Shown piece after piece: positions 22,982-34,488 of a stretch of DNA of 64,000 bases. The position numbers and the translations under genes are program-made. Source of the DNA: Astropecten irregularis (Eukaryota > Echinodermata > Asteroidea > Paxillosida > Astropectinidae); assembly GCA_963971285.1 (NCBI GenBank), contig OZ020264.1:13034431-13098430 (forward strand), read 5' to 3'. Position 1 is the first letter of the stretch. Every line of letters begins with the position of its first letter. Below the pieces are notes generated by a model. That model was not told the origin of the DNA. It worked only from the letters and a program-made list of their open reading frames with translations, and searched no databases.

Positions 22982-25900
22982 CTAGTCTTGCTTCTTCCCC
23001 CTTTCCTTCCTCTTCTGCATCTTGCCAAGAGCACGGTACAGTTCCTGCTTTGCCTCCTTCTGTCGCTTGTCCCTCTGTTGTTCAATGCTACTCATCTGTA
23101 ACGGAGGGAGGGAGGGAATTAGAGTTAAGGGAGATAGTAGGCCCTATTTCTTGTACAGCAGTGTCTCAACCTTAATAGGTCACAGAACAGTAATTCACAG
23201 CTTGTCTGAGCCAACATGAATATATTCAAAATGTCATTGAAAACTGGACAAAGAAAATAGACAAATTGACAGGGGCGGGATTCGAACCAGTGATCTCCGG
23301 AATACCATACCGGCGGTCTACTAACAGTTGGTCGGTCTTTACCTTTTGTCTGTGAGATGTGACTCGCTGTTTCATGTTCTCTCGTTCCTTGCGTTGTCTC
23401 TCCTTATACAGGGCACCAAGTTGGTTCATCAATGTGGCCACCTAAACAAAAACAAAACCCATCAAATTTGATTAATTTAAACCTTCGATAAAGATCCTGC
23501 TAGGATAGAAACTTTTTAAGAGATTTTGAAAAAGCCAGCAAGGCATCGTCTGCCGCTTCCACGGCCAACATACCTTCTTCTCCTCTGGTTCCAGCACGAC
23601 CGCTCTGAAATTCTTGCCTCCGCCTCGTCGCGGCCTCCTCGTCTTCTCGGCTTTTGGTTTGTCCTTGAAGGGTAGCGCCCTCTGGAGTGACTTGGGAACA
23701 CGCAGAGCGCTGAACTGACGAGGTTTCCGCTCGATAGGCTGCCGATGGAAGACAGACAGGAAATTTAATACATTAGTGGAAAAACCTTGTTTAATACAAT
23801 CCAAAAGGTACAGCAGACTAGTTCCTAGGTCCATCCCATCCTTGCATAATGCATCCTTCATTTTGGCACCATAGGGCTTTTATGAATCCAGGCTTGAGGC
23901 TAGGCTTGGGGCTTATTCCGCTACCACCATTTGAGGCCCACAACATGAAATGAAGGGATTGGGCCACATGACGAAGCCAAAGAAAGGCTCAAGCTTCGCC
24001 ATGTATCTTAAGCCCTTCATTTCATTTAGGACACAAAATTGCAGTAGCAAAATCAATCCCAAGCCTAGTTAACAAAAAAGACAGCACTTTCAAACTTAAC
24101 AACATAACTTTCAAACTAGAAATAAAGTGAAGCTATGAAATAGGCCACAATAAATTCTTTTCAACTATTAGCTATATTTTCAGCATATGGATGACGGAGC
24201 TGGAAACTGAGCCTGAGCCTGAGCCTGAGGCTGAGCCTGAGCCTGAGCCTCTGGGCTTCGTGCCTTACCTTATAGATGGAGTCTGGGTTTGTGATCAGCT
24301 TGATGTTGTCTTCTTTCCTGATCTGACCGACGGTCCTCATCCCTGTCCATGTATCCTTCTGATCCTTAGGTAGGAGCAACGTAGTGACCGGGTTGTAGAA
24401 CTTAGGAATCTCAATGGGCAACCAGGTTCTCATGAAGACAATATCTAGACAAAATACATATAAATATATATAAGCCACTGAAAGGTGAACAAAGACAATT
24501 TACTAGAGATGGACTTGAACCTCCTACCTCCAGAACACCGCACCAGTAAGAAAAAAGTAATAAAAGTAATAAACTGCTGCAAACTGCTCATCAGCCAAAA
24601 TAGTGACCTGAAATTTTTCAAATGCTTGGAGTTAGGAGGGCCTGACGCATTTCGATCCTAGTAGGATCTTTATCAAAGGCTAAAATGATCTTTGATAAAG
24701 ATCCTGCTGGGATCGAAACGCGTCAGGCGCTCCTAACTCCAAGCATTATATTATTAGTCATTAAAAGGTGAACAAAGAAAATTGGCAAGACTTACCGCTC
24801 TGCAGTATTTTGTCTTCAAACGTCGCACGGAAAGCGCCCTCTGGAGTCCTCAGAGCCTTCTTGATTTGGCCCCGGATGCCACTGACGGTGCGCACTGAGG
24901 CGCCCTCGAATCGCGCAACTTCCAGCGCCGTGTTAAACATGCCCTATGATCAAACAGAGCAATTAATGTGTTAAGATCTACGTAGTCTTCCATTCAATAC
25001 AGCACAAATTTAAAGTTCTTGAAAGAGGCCATGGTGGTTACTATGGTAACGGGTAAATGGTCTACTTACAGTGATGAATGCAGTGTGTTTGTGAATCTTG
25101 TTGGGAGTGCCAATCAGCTTCAGTTTCTTGACGACGCTGAGAGACTTGTCCAAGTCTAGGATGACCCCTGTGGCGGCTATGCGGAAACCCGGCTGTAAAT
25201 GAAAAAAACACAAACCAAATAAGTTCTTATAAAAACACATACCGGTACTCCAAAGTGGTTTGCCCATTTCAGAAACAAATCAAATACAGAATGTCAATAG
25301 CACATTAATAACATTGTCAACTATCTTTGTTATTTGTAATATTAAATATCCTTACATTTCTGCCAGCAACTGACTGAACTGCCAATACTCCTGTACCCTG
25401 AGGAGTAATAGGTCCTGGGAGAAACAAAAGAGAGAGAGTTTGATGTCAAAATCATGTGTATTAAACACTGTGTATGAACAGTGCATTGGTGCAAGACGTC
25501 TGTTATATAACCAAGCAAAAGCTTGCCGTGAATCATGTGATATAGCAACAGAAATTCTGGGAAATTCAAACTGGGGCGTTAATTGCAATGAAGTATGTGC
25601 AAGACGTCTGTTATGTCACCAAGCAAAAGCTTGCCCCGAATCATGTGATATAGCAACGTGTCTTAAGTCTGGAGAATTCAAACTGGGGTGTTTATATGCC
25701 ATGAGAGAAGGGTACCAGATACTATTCAGATTTAAATCACAAATGGCTTATTGAATACAAAGGGGCTATAACTGATTAATTTAGAAGGAAATCAAACAAG
25801 ACTATAGGCTCACCCCATATGCATGCTGTGCAGTGAAGATGTTCTGGAGTGTATTTGAGTAGTCTGGTTCTCATGTTGTGATCCTGCATGCAGTATAAGG

Positions 25901-28900
25901 GGATGGTCTGGAACCGACGCCAACCCACTGAGAAGATGAGCGGATCTCTGGTCTTGAGGATGCGGCTGTGCCAACGATGCTTCTTGACTCTCATCTGCAG
26001 GAACGAGACCAGCGTGGATGTGAACCGTAACCCACCAGGGGTCAGTTTCACCAAACTCATCGTAACTTACTATCAATCGTAGGACTTATATGCCATGGCG
26101 TAAATTTTCATGAAATATGCTGCAGGTTTATTGAACTATGAATACTTCTGGCTGTTTCTTACCTGCACATAACCAATGTTATCCTCGCTGCTAAGCAAAC
26201 CGCCCAGAATGACGGGGTACGTCGGATTGAAATTGTTCACAAACTCACAGGGTACGCCGGCAAGCTAAGAGTGGGATATGAAAATAAAATAAACACTAAA
26301 AGACAAATAATTTATTGACATAAAAAACATAGAATTTTAATCTGCAAACGTCTGAACTAAACACTTGGCCTGACGCATTTCCTAGCAGGATCTTTATCAA
26401 AGACAAAAATACCAAGAGGACAAGAACATACAAGGGGGGTAGGAAGGGTGGGGGTAGGCAGTTGTTGTTAGGGAAACAGGGGTCTGGGATAGGCAAGATC
26501 TAAGGGTTTGCGGTGACACCATGTAATCTCTTCTGTGACAGTGTGTGATTCTGAGAAGAACCTGTGTTATGAACTCAACATTCTGAATAGTGTGCTCTGT
26601 TTGTCCTCAAGAGAGATCAAAGGTGGACAACAACAAAGACTTGGAGAAGAATGGAGCTAGGGGAACTAGGATTAGCAAGGTAAAAGGGGCTACCTCAGGG
26701 ACTTACCTCTACCCTGACATAAAGGCCTGGTCGGAAACCCTCATACTGAGTTCTCAGCTCGTCATCCAGATCCTCAAACTCCGCTCGATTTAGCTGGCAA
26801 AAAATGAACAATTGAAACAATAAGATTGAGAATAATACAGGAGGTCGATTTCATGAAGCACTATTAAAGATTGATTTTAAGTGTGAATTCATCTTAATTG
26901 CTAAGCAACAGTGAGTATGTCTGCACATAGCGTGTATAGGGTTTAGGGATACGTGCTTAGCCATAGCCATTGGAGTTGTGGGAGATAGCCTTACCTGAGC
27001 CTGATCAGCCATCTGGGCCTTGAGGTCATCAAAGTACTCCCCGTCTCCCTTCCCATCATAGTCTATATCAAAGGCCTGCTTGAGCTTCCTCTTCTGCTCC
27101 ATACGTTTCTGCCGGTCGGACTTCTCCTTCTCGTCCTTGGGTCCGGTCTTCTGGGCGTCGTCCTCGGATTCCTCACCATCACTGTTACTGTCTGACGCTC
27201 CTTCATGAGACTCTCCGCTTCGTCCCTTATGGACTTCCCCGGTCTCAAAGTCTTCGAAGTCACCATACAGCTCATCTGTTTGAAAGAGCATACACAGGAG
27301 GAATCAGTTTGGCATAGTGGCTCTTTCCTCCCCTTTCACCACTGGTAGCCCAGGTTCAAGTCCAGCTCAGTCCACAAGACGACTGGGGTATTTCAGTCCC
27401 TGGGCCACGTTCAAGAAGCCTTAAACCCCCATATGTCCCAATGGTTGATAAATAAGGTAGGTTTGCGGTGACACCATGTAATCTCTTCCGTGAGATTGTG
27501 TGGTTCTCAGAAGAACTGATGGTTTAATCTTTTTATAAAACATCAAAAAGACTCTCATGTTCTCCTACCGTCTTGATCAAGAAGCATCTTAGCATCATCC
27601 TCTCGATCCCACTGACCGGTCACAAAACAGTCACGAATCAGCTCCTTGACCTAAAGCAAAAAACAGAATTTCATAACTAAAATCGTTGAGAGTCTCCAGA
27701 TGATGACTAGAGTAGGCTAGTTGAAACGTCAAGCCCTAACCAGAAGTGCAACGAAATAAGAAGTGCGAACCGATCCACATATCACTGAGATTATTTATCA
27801 AGAAATGCACAAATGTCACTTGAGAAAAAATAATTAATAATCGGTGGCTGGTAACCCCTACCTCATCTATGGTCCAGTCCCGTACATTCTCCACGGGGTA
27901 CCGGGAAGAGTCTACTTCGTTCATCTCTCGTCTCTTGCTGCTCTTGGACTCATTGTCCGGCTTGCTGACCCTGAACAGACCTCCTAGACTATCATCCTCT
28001 TCATCATCATGATCCTCGTTGACATTCTTGCTCGATCCTTCAAGACAGAATTTATTTGGGCGGAAAAGTAAAAATAGAAGAGTTTGTTTCTTTTAAAGAA
28101 CAATATGAATAAATGTGGGTTCAGTACATTCGTTTGTGACTTTCGCACTTCTTATTTCGTCGCACTTCTCGTAAGGTCTCAACGTTTCGACTAGCCTGCT
28201 CTAGTCATCATCAGGAGACGATTGAAATGAGGGATGTGAGGTCCTTATACATGATTGATGAGGACCCTGTTCTATAGAGAAGCTCTAAGATTGGTCCTCA
28301 ACAATCATGGAGCTCACATTCCTCATTTCTTCTGATGATGACTAAAGCAGGCTAGATGAAACGTTGAGACCTAACGAGAAGTGCCACAAGATAAGAAGTG
28401 CCAAAGTACGAACGAATAATCGGTTTTAGCAAACCAAACCACATACCAATTGTCACTCCATGCAAAGGTTCAAATCTTTCTTAACAATATGAATGTAAAA
28501 AAAAAAATGTGATTGAGCAGCGGGCCCCAGGACTTACCACTGTTGCCGTAGACGAGTCTGCGGAGGTTGGGCGTCGTACTCTGCTGCTTCAAGAAGGACT
28601 GCGATGCCTTCTGCAGCAGGTTATCCTTCCACTTCAGGTGCCCTGAAAACAAGAAGGGAATCTCCATCAGAATCTAAACTTCATCTAGTTTTTTAGTTTT
28701 ACTTTTCACCACACCATGTTCTGCCAGACAGAAGTTCTTCAGACTTAGATATTGCCAATTGATAGTGTCAATTTATACTGAGAAATTGTTTGAAAAATAT
28801 TTTGAGAAACCACTATCAACATTGGTAAAATACAAACACATAAAAGGTCTCTTATATCCAAGGAAGTGCCTACTCTTGTTCTGTCTTACATCAGCGACTT

Positions 28901-31900
28901 CAGACTCACCAAGATTGAAAACTGAATATAAGGCAGATTGGCATCAGAGATGTCAAACTGTTATTGTATTTTTCGAAGCCGTATTGTAAGTTAAAATCCT
29001 TCCAAACAGGTTGTTTTTGGTTCTTGATTACCTGAGCCAAAGATGGTTTCATCAACGCCCTCTGCATCACTGTCATCCTCATTGTCATCTGCAGCTGCAT
29101 CCTCCTCATCTTCCTCTTCTTCAAGGTATTCATCATTTTCAGGATCTTCACCATCATCATCAGGGTCACTGGAGTCCTCCTTCAGAGGATCTTCGTTTGA
29201 TTCCATTTCGTTGTCTGATTCGCTGGCATCATCGGAGCTGATGTCTCTTCGTTGACTCTTTGTGGAAGCCTTCTGCTTAGTTCTCCTGTCAGGTTTCTCA
29301 GTTTCAGACGGCAGTTTCTGTTTGACTTCCTTGCGGGTTTGAGAAACGTTTCTTGGTTTAGTACCACTGCTAGTTCTGAAAAGTTGGACTTCTGCATCCG
29401 AGTCTGATTGAGGGTCGTCATCTTCGCTACCTTCTTCACTGTTGTCTTCTTCATTTTCATCCGCTGATTCGTCCTCTTCGTCTTCATTCTCCGAATCATT
29501 TTCATTTTCAGAATCATCTTCAGACTCCTCCTTGTTTTCACTGCCGCTGCCTCCCTGATCTTTCTTGGTCTTTCCCGCTGTCCTTTGCGTTGAGATGCCA
29601 CCTCCCACCTTAGCACTGCTAGAGGATTCCTTGGCCTTCCTGGGAGCTCGGTCTTGGGGTACCTCCAGCTCGTCCTCGCTGTCGGCAAACGCAACATCCT
29701 CAAAGTCCTACAATTGAGTGGAAGACATATTTGTGAGATTATTCCTTTTGCCTCAAGATGAAAGCCTCTGAGAGGATCACCATGTCCATGCTAAAACTGA
29801 ACTTTTTCAATGAACCCTACAAAGGAGACTCTACCTTAAGGAGTTAAGGCCTTGTCCCACTAGAGAACTCAACCCAGGGCGTACTCACTCTGGTGCCGCC
29901 CCGGGGTGAACAATGTCAACCCTGGTCCTGAGCAGGGTTGAACTCACCCCAGAGAAAAGGCAATCTCGGGGGAGGCTCAGGGATGGCTCGGAGGTGATGA
30001 AGGGGTGAACATTTCAAGTGGGAATCATGGCTTATTTTCACTTATAAAACATGCTAGTATACCTGTTTAAGACGTTTGCTGTTGGGTCCTTGTCTGTCTG
30101 ACTTGACGCCGATCGGCTGTTTCAGATCTTCCTCATCTTCCAAGATGTCATCAGATTCTATCCCGCTTTCGTCATCATCGTCCTAAATTAAGATTTAAAA
30201 AAAAAATGTAAAGGTGTGCTTTTTCCTTTCATTTGCTTAAAGGTACTATCATGAAAAACCATCATGAAAAATATGAAGACAAGCAAGGAGCTAAAGAGGA
30301 AGGTGTTCAATGAGTATATTCTTCCAGTCATGACATATGGTAGCGAAACATGGGCTTTGAACAACACCATGATGGAAATGCTTGCAGTTGCACAGAGAAA
30401 GATGGAGCGAATCATGCTTGGCATCAAACTTCAAGATCAGAAAAGAAACGACTGGATTCGATCACAGACAGGAGTCACTGATATCATTGACTGCATTAGA
30501 AGTGCTAAACATAGATGGGCAGGCCACATCTCAAGACTGCAAGATAACAGATGGACCATCAGAGTAACAGAATGGACCCCCAGAGATTGGACAAGGAAAC
30601 CAGGACGTCCAAAAACTAGATGGAGAGACGAAATGAAGAAACATCTAGGTCCAACTTGGACTAGAATGGCCAAGGATAAAGATTTGTGGAAACATTCTAG
30701 GGAGGGGTTCCTCCATCATGAGTGAATATGCCCTGGATATGGATATGGACTATCACACTTTGGTAGCATACCGAAACAAAAACCTTCACAGATTTACCTA
30801 TCACTTACAGGGTTTAAAGACAGTCATGGCAGAAACATACCGTTAAAATAATTCTGCCCGAAATGCTGTATTAATCCAGAAAATAGTAAAACCAATGACC
30901 AAAAACAATTTTGATCTGTTAGAGATAAAAAACAATGGTGAAAAGATTTAAGAAATACTGTGAGCGTTTTACACTGTTTTCCCCAAAAGTATTCCAATTT
31001 GTAACCAAAAAACACAATATGTTATCTTTCTAAGAAAGGAGTGAAGAAGACCAATTGTCATGAGATCGCATCCTAAGATGATTGAATTAATACCTCGTCT
31101 CCACTATCCTCCTCCGCATCATCATTATCATCTCCAAACACAGCCCGCCTCCTGATGCGGCCATCCTCTGTTGCCACGGCATCTTCCATTGGCATGGAAA
31201 CAGGGCGGGGATCGCTGGAGACCTGGTCGGACGTCATAGGTGTGGAGCCGTGGAATATGGCCAGCTTGCTGGCAGCCATCTTGGTATCCAAGGTGTGCTT
31301 GGTGGTGATGAGGCTAGACACAAGCTCATTGGTGGGATTGTCCTCCGCCTAGTGATATGAATATTCATATATCAAGTATTATCAATATTAAACTCCAATA
31401 AACAAGAGGCAAAGAAAGACAAATACATTTTTGATTAAAGGCACAGTTGATAACATCTCCACACAGAACTGTTCCCAGATTTATTTATAAGCAAATTGTT
31501 TGCTTAAACAGCTCTATGAAATTGGCACCTGGGCTTGTTAATGGACAAAGCTATTTACCTGTGCAGTTTCACTATGTGGCCGGTTGGTGCCCAAGTCTAT
31601 GTACACGACATCCTTATCGTATATGATGCCGCCCACGCCCGACATGGGAGCGTAGATAAGACGCTCCTTCTCGTTGAGGGAGCGTTTCTTCTCCTTGTCC
31701 GGGAGGGGGCAGGGGTCAGACAGGAAAGAGATGTCCTTGGTAGGGAAATCCCCACAACCTGAAATCATAATGACGTTATCGATATTAAACACAAATTGTA
31801 ACTGTTTGTTTGTAGGGATATTTGTTTATTTGTCTGTCCTTTTCATTAATAATAATAATAATAATGGACACATGTAATGCGACAGTATCCGACAAGCATG

Positions 31901-34488
31901 ACGCTCATGGCACATATTTATTATTATACCCTGGTCATCGGGCCATAATTTACATTCCTGAAACTCCCTGGGGAGTATACAGCCCCAGCTGCTGTATTCA
32001 GCGCACAGAAGCTAATCAAACCACAAGGCCGTCTCTACCCTTGCAGGTACCCATTTACACCTGGGTGAAGATGAGCAATATGTGACAAAGCGTCTTGCCC
32101 AAGGACGCAATCACCATTAACCCATGGCTGGATTCGAACCGTTGTCGTCATACTAATGCAGAAATCTAATTGGTAAAGTCACTGTGAGTACCTGGTACGT
32201 GTATGCTACAGTCTTTCTTCATTGGTGTGCCTCGCATGTATCCATACAAACTGACCGTCCGGTCGCACTTGGGGTTCTGCCGGCAAAGCTCTGGGTCCGT
32301 CAAATCTTCCATTCTAAAAATGATAACACAATGATTGAAAAGTGAACAAAGAAAAATTGACTGGAGTGGGATTTGAACCAGCGACTTCTAGAATACCGTA
32401 CCCCCGCACAACTGAGCTATCCAGCCCTATGTTGGTGGTGTCCCTAATAGTGAATTATCTCTGTTCGTTTGGCAGTCAGAAGCCATGAAACCACTCACAT
32501 ACATCTGCACTCATGGAAGGTACTGGATAGAAGTGGGCGGGGTAACTTGTTAATGAAAGAGGGATGTAGTCTCAAGATGGCAAAGAGACCCACCTGTCAG
32601 CAAGCACATAAGGATGCGTTGTACGCCACACCAAGGGACGGAACTTCATGACGGAGATGAATCGTCCCAGGTTGAGTATCTCTCTGTTCTGGTAATCTGC
32701 ATGGACCATACCTGACAGGTAGAACAACTTGGCTCCCTAGAACATAGGGAAAGATCATCGGTCAACATCGATCAAATCTTACCATGGTCACTAAAAACCA
32801 AAGTATTACACATAAAGAAAGTGTGAAGAAAAAAAACAACAAATCAGGGGCCAATTTCAAAGCTCATCTCAGGTTCTGGCTCCGGCTCCGGCTCTGTAAT
32901 CCATATGCTGGAAATATAGGTTGTGGTTTTTCATTGAAGCTGAAGCTCTGTTTTCTTATTCAAACTAGAGAATCTATTCCCAAACCGCAGACAAAAGCTT
33001 CTATTTTGATACCCGTAATTTTAAAATGGATTCACGAAATGGAGCTGGAGCCAGAGCCAAGCTTTGAGATCAGCAACTGGTCATCAACTGCTTTCCCAGG
33101 TGGCTTCCATTCATGAACAGGGCTGTTAATTTAACCATATTACCTGATAGATTTCCGTCCAGAATCTGTGCTTGAGACGTTTCTTGGTCTTCTGCAGCGC
33201 CTTGTTGTTCTTCATTAAGTCCAGATGGGTCAGGACCCCCATGATCCGGGGGAAGCCATGAACCTGGACGATGTTCAGGAACTCAAAGGTCTCCATCTCA
33301 AAGCCAAAGCTTGCATCCACCAGCAGCAGAACCTAGACCAAACCAACAAAACAAGAGATCAAAACAGAGCTTGAAATTATTGTCGGACATCGGACATTTT
33401 CTGAGTGCCCCTGGAATCTCCACTTATATGTACAGAGGTACGGGACAAGACGCTTGACTTACCAGATCTGCAACTTTAGCCAGGTCAATCATGCAACTGA
33501 TGTCATTATTACACTCGATGAAAGTCAACCTCCTCTTCTTTCCTGAATGTATGAAAACACAATTATACAGAAAAAAAACTGCATCAAGCAAGACCTTTTG
33601 TCAACAGAAAAAGTTAAAAGAACTTCTTGTGACATTTTTAATGGGAGCTAGATAATCAGCAATCGGTGCTTGAGCAGCTAGCACTAACCTGAGACCACAG
33701 TGACCGGCCCTTGGATGGCCGTCAGGTTCTGCTTGGTGAAGTTCTTGATCAGGCAGCGGATCAGGGTGCTCTTCCCAACTTTGGGCGGACCAACGACAGC
33801 CACCACAATGGGAGGGGGCTCCAGAGGGGTGCGATCTACCACTGGAATGTGATGTTTCTTGGTCTTGATGTCTAGGGTCCTGCAAGAGGGTTGAAATGTC
33901 TTCTGTTTAAATAAACTATTTTCCCAAGGCTTAAATAAAACATCTCCTAAAATCCAAAGACTGTGCAGCACACCAGCTTTGGCTCCATTTCGTGAATCCA
34001 TTCTAAAATAACAGGTATCAAAATAGAGGCTTTTGGCTGCGGTTTGGAAGTAGATTCTCTGGTTTGAAAAGGAAAACAGAGCTTCAGCTTCAATGAAAAA
34101 CCACAACCAAGATTTTGAGCATATGGACGACGGAGACGAAGCTGGAGCTGGAGCCGAGCTTTTGATCCAAATTGGGCCAACAAGCAACACACTGACAGAG
34201 TCAGACCCGTCATCTTTCTTGAGATAATTGAAAAGTGAACAAAGAAAAATTTACTGAAACAGGATTCGAACCAGCAACCTCCTGAATATACCGTACTTTC
34301 TTGAGATGATTGTTTTACCTCCGCACACTCCGTGCTCTCTTGTTGACCGAATTGATGGCAAAAGCTCGAGGGTTTCTCTCCCTTGCAGTCTGCTCTTGCT
34401 CATGCTGGTTCTTATCTTTCTTCTTCTTCGCCTTAGGGCCGGACTGAGCCTTGCGGTGACGTCTGTGGTCTGCGTTTTCGGACTCCAT
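22982..34488 (-). CDS. BMS1: Ribosome biogenesis GTPase BMS1
   Basis: BMS1 is the nucleolar GTPase that works with RCL1 in pre-rRNA cleavage and 40S assembly. There are 24 coding exons: 34319-34488, 33689-33879, 33463-33542, 33144-33332, 32594-32736, 32192-32313, 31559-31758, 31094-31348, 30063-30182, 29032-29707, 28538-28642, 27862-28037, 27569-27650, 26995-27275, 26707-26793, 26163-26264, 25814-25994, 25356-25414, 25070-25192, 24796-24943, 24269-24444, 23574-23738, 23343-23441 and 22982-23095. All phases close, giving 1347 residues (human 1282). The P-loop GPPKVGKST is at residues 87-95, followed by [20 protein letters not shown] and THLD of the GTPase core. An acidic linker (exons 8-14, with long Asp/Glu/Ser runs in the 676-nt exon 10) precedes the conserved C-terminal block: [63 protein letters not shown]. 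Its basic tail is [13 protein letters not shown]. Confidence 0.97.
23236..23335 (-). repeat. tRNA-derived SINE fragment, antisense (BMS1 last intron)
   Basis: The reverse strand has GGTTCGAATCCCGCCCCTGT and a tail 'tttctttgtccagttttcaa'. It lies between BMS1 exons 23 and 24. Confidence 0.65.
23868..24070. mobile_element. Inverted-repeat element in BMS1 intron 21/22
   Basis: 'ggcttgaggctaggcttggg' near 23890 is answered by 'atcccaagcctag' near 24068, and 'catgaaatgaagggattggg' (23945) by 'cttaagcccttcatttcat' (24008). It is a non-coding foldback about 200 bp long, found once in this window. Confidence 0.6.
24172..24258. mobile_element. GAGCCK-type MITE, truncated, beside a BMS1 splice donor
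   Basis: It carries only the end 'ctatattttcagcatatgga' plus an expanded run of about nine GAGCCT-like hexamers. The run stops about ten bases from the exon 21 donor (24267-24268). Confidence 0.65.
24475..24545 (-). repeat. tRNA-derived SINE fragment, antisense (BMS1 intron)
   Basis: 'gaaaggtgaacaaagacaat' is the SINE tail in reverse, followed by a decayed B-box 'gatggacttgaacctcctac'. A second tail fragment is at 24757-24786. Confidence 0.55.
24621..24747. repeat. Inverted 'stem + CGAAAC' repeat, family i
   Basis: Two arms of about 58 bp (24621-24679 and 24691-24747) are nearly perfect complements. They meet at a short spacer. Each carries GATCCTRSTRGGATC next to GAAACG or its mirror. It lies in BMS1 intron 20 (between exons 20 and 21). 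Confidence 0.75.
25491..25705 (+). repeat. 108-bp tandem duplication in BMS1 intron 17
   Basis: 'gcaagacgtctgttat' begins at 25491 and again at 25599. Each unit contains 'caagcaaaagcttg', 'aatcatgtgatatagcaac' and 'aattcaaactgggg', with scattered differences. Confidence 0.75.
26037..26094. mobile_element. GGGGTCGATTTCAC-type MITE, one end only
   Basis: 'ggggtcagtttcaccaaact', then 'cgtaacttactatcaatcg', is the same left arm as at 20229. The second arm is missing. A smaller fragment ('aggtcgatttcatgaagcac') is at 26841-26866. Both are in BMS1 introns. Confidence 0.65.
26505..26620. repeat. Dispersed repeat in BMS1 intron 15, also at 27463
   Basis: 'tttgcggtgacaccatgtaa' plus 'tctcttctgtgacagtgtg' is repeated at 27463-27530. 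It has some resemblance to 47621-47698. Short, non-coding, and of unknown type. Confidence 0.5.
27690..27790 (+). repeat. 'Stem + GAAACGT' repeat, family ii
   Basis: 'gatgatgactagagtaggct' plus 'agttgaaacgtcaagcc' is followed by 'agaagtgcaacgaaataaga'. The segment GACTAG…CTAGTT can pair immediately before GAAACGTC. It lies in BMS1 intron 12; an inverted pair of the same family is at 28133-28414. Confidence 0.6.
28133..28414. repeat. Inverted pair of family ii 'stem + CGAAACGTT' repeats
   Basis: The left arm (about 28133-28240), read in complement, gives CTGATGATGACTAGAGCAGG then CTAGTCGAAACGTTGAGACC. The right arm (about 28302-28414) gives the same in direct orientation with a few changes. 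The arms are about 85-90% alike by eye and flank about 60 bases. The element nearly fills BMS1 intron 11 (28038-28537). Confidence 0.75.
30252..30748 (+). mobile_element. 5'-truncated RTE-type LINE, C-terminal reverse transcriptase fragment
   Basis: An open frame at 30264-30725 encodes 153 residues typical of the C-terminal end of RTE-clade retrotransposon proteins: [59 protein letters not shown]. It stops naturally and is followed by a short tail of GGATAT repeats. The insert is flanked by ACTATCA at 30245-30251 and 30749-30755, a good 7-bp target duplication. That also shows it landed inside an older AAGGTAGTATC-type MITE. It is 5'-truncated and so not mobile by itself. It sits antisense to BMS1 in intron 8 (between exons 8 and 9). 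Confidence 0.88.
30756..30990. mobile_element. AAGGTAGTATC-type MITE, right part, split by the LINE
   Basis: 'cactttggtagcataccgaa' and 'cttcacagatttacctatca' continue the element whose left end (TTAAAGGT, then ACTATCA) lies at 30238-30251. The target site of the LINE insertion joins the two. Confidence 0.7.
31870..32160 (-). repeat. tRNA-like dispersed repeat in BMS1 intron 6
   Basis: 'tacccatttacacctgggtg', 'cgtcttgcccaaggacgcaa' and 'tggctggattcgaaccgttg' are the marks of a repeat type I recall as common in many marine invertebrates, ending in a reverse tRNA B-box. It is diverged and non-coding. Confidence 0.5.
32330..32510 (-). repeat. tRNA-derived SINE, antisense, near full length (BMS1 intron 5)
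   Basis: It runs from the tail 'gaaaagtgaacaaagaaaaa' through the B-box 'gggatttgaaccagcgactt' and A-box-like 'actgagctatccagccctat' to 'gttcgtttggcagtcagaag'. It is the best-kept antisense copy together with 54985-55170. Confidence 0.75.
32847..33070. mobile_element. GAGCCK-type MITE copy in BMS1 intron 4
   Basis: The left end GGGGCCAATTTCAAAGCTCA is followed by 'ggctccggctccggctct'; the right end is 'gagctggagccagagccaag' then CTTTGAGATC. It is in the opposite orientation to the PUS3 copy ('aatataggttgtggtttttc'). Confidence 0.7.
33976..34179. mobile_element. GAGCCK-type MITE copy in BMS1 intron 1
   Basis: It carries 'caaaatagaggcttttggct', 'caatgaaaaaccacaaccaa' and 'gctggagctggagccgagct', ending 'atccaaattgggcc'. 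The left terminus is short. Confidence 0.7.
34205..34300 (-). repeat. tRNA-derived SINE fragment, antisense (BMS1 intron 1)
   Basis: 'ttgaaaagtgaacaaagaaa' and 'caggattcgaaccagcaacc' give the tail and B-box of the main SINE in reverse. It ends close to the exon 1 donor. Confidence 0.65.

Noticed and set aside
28991-29703. Alternative minus-strand and plus-strand frames rich in Glu/Arg/Ser
   Set aside because: They are shadows of the acidic BMS1 exon 10 in other frames.
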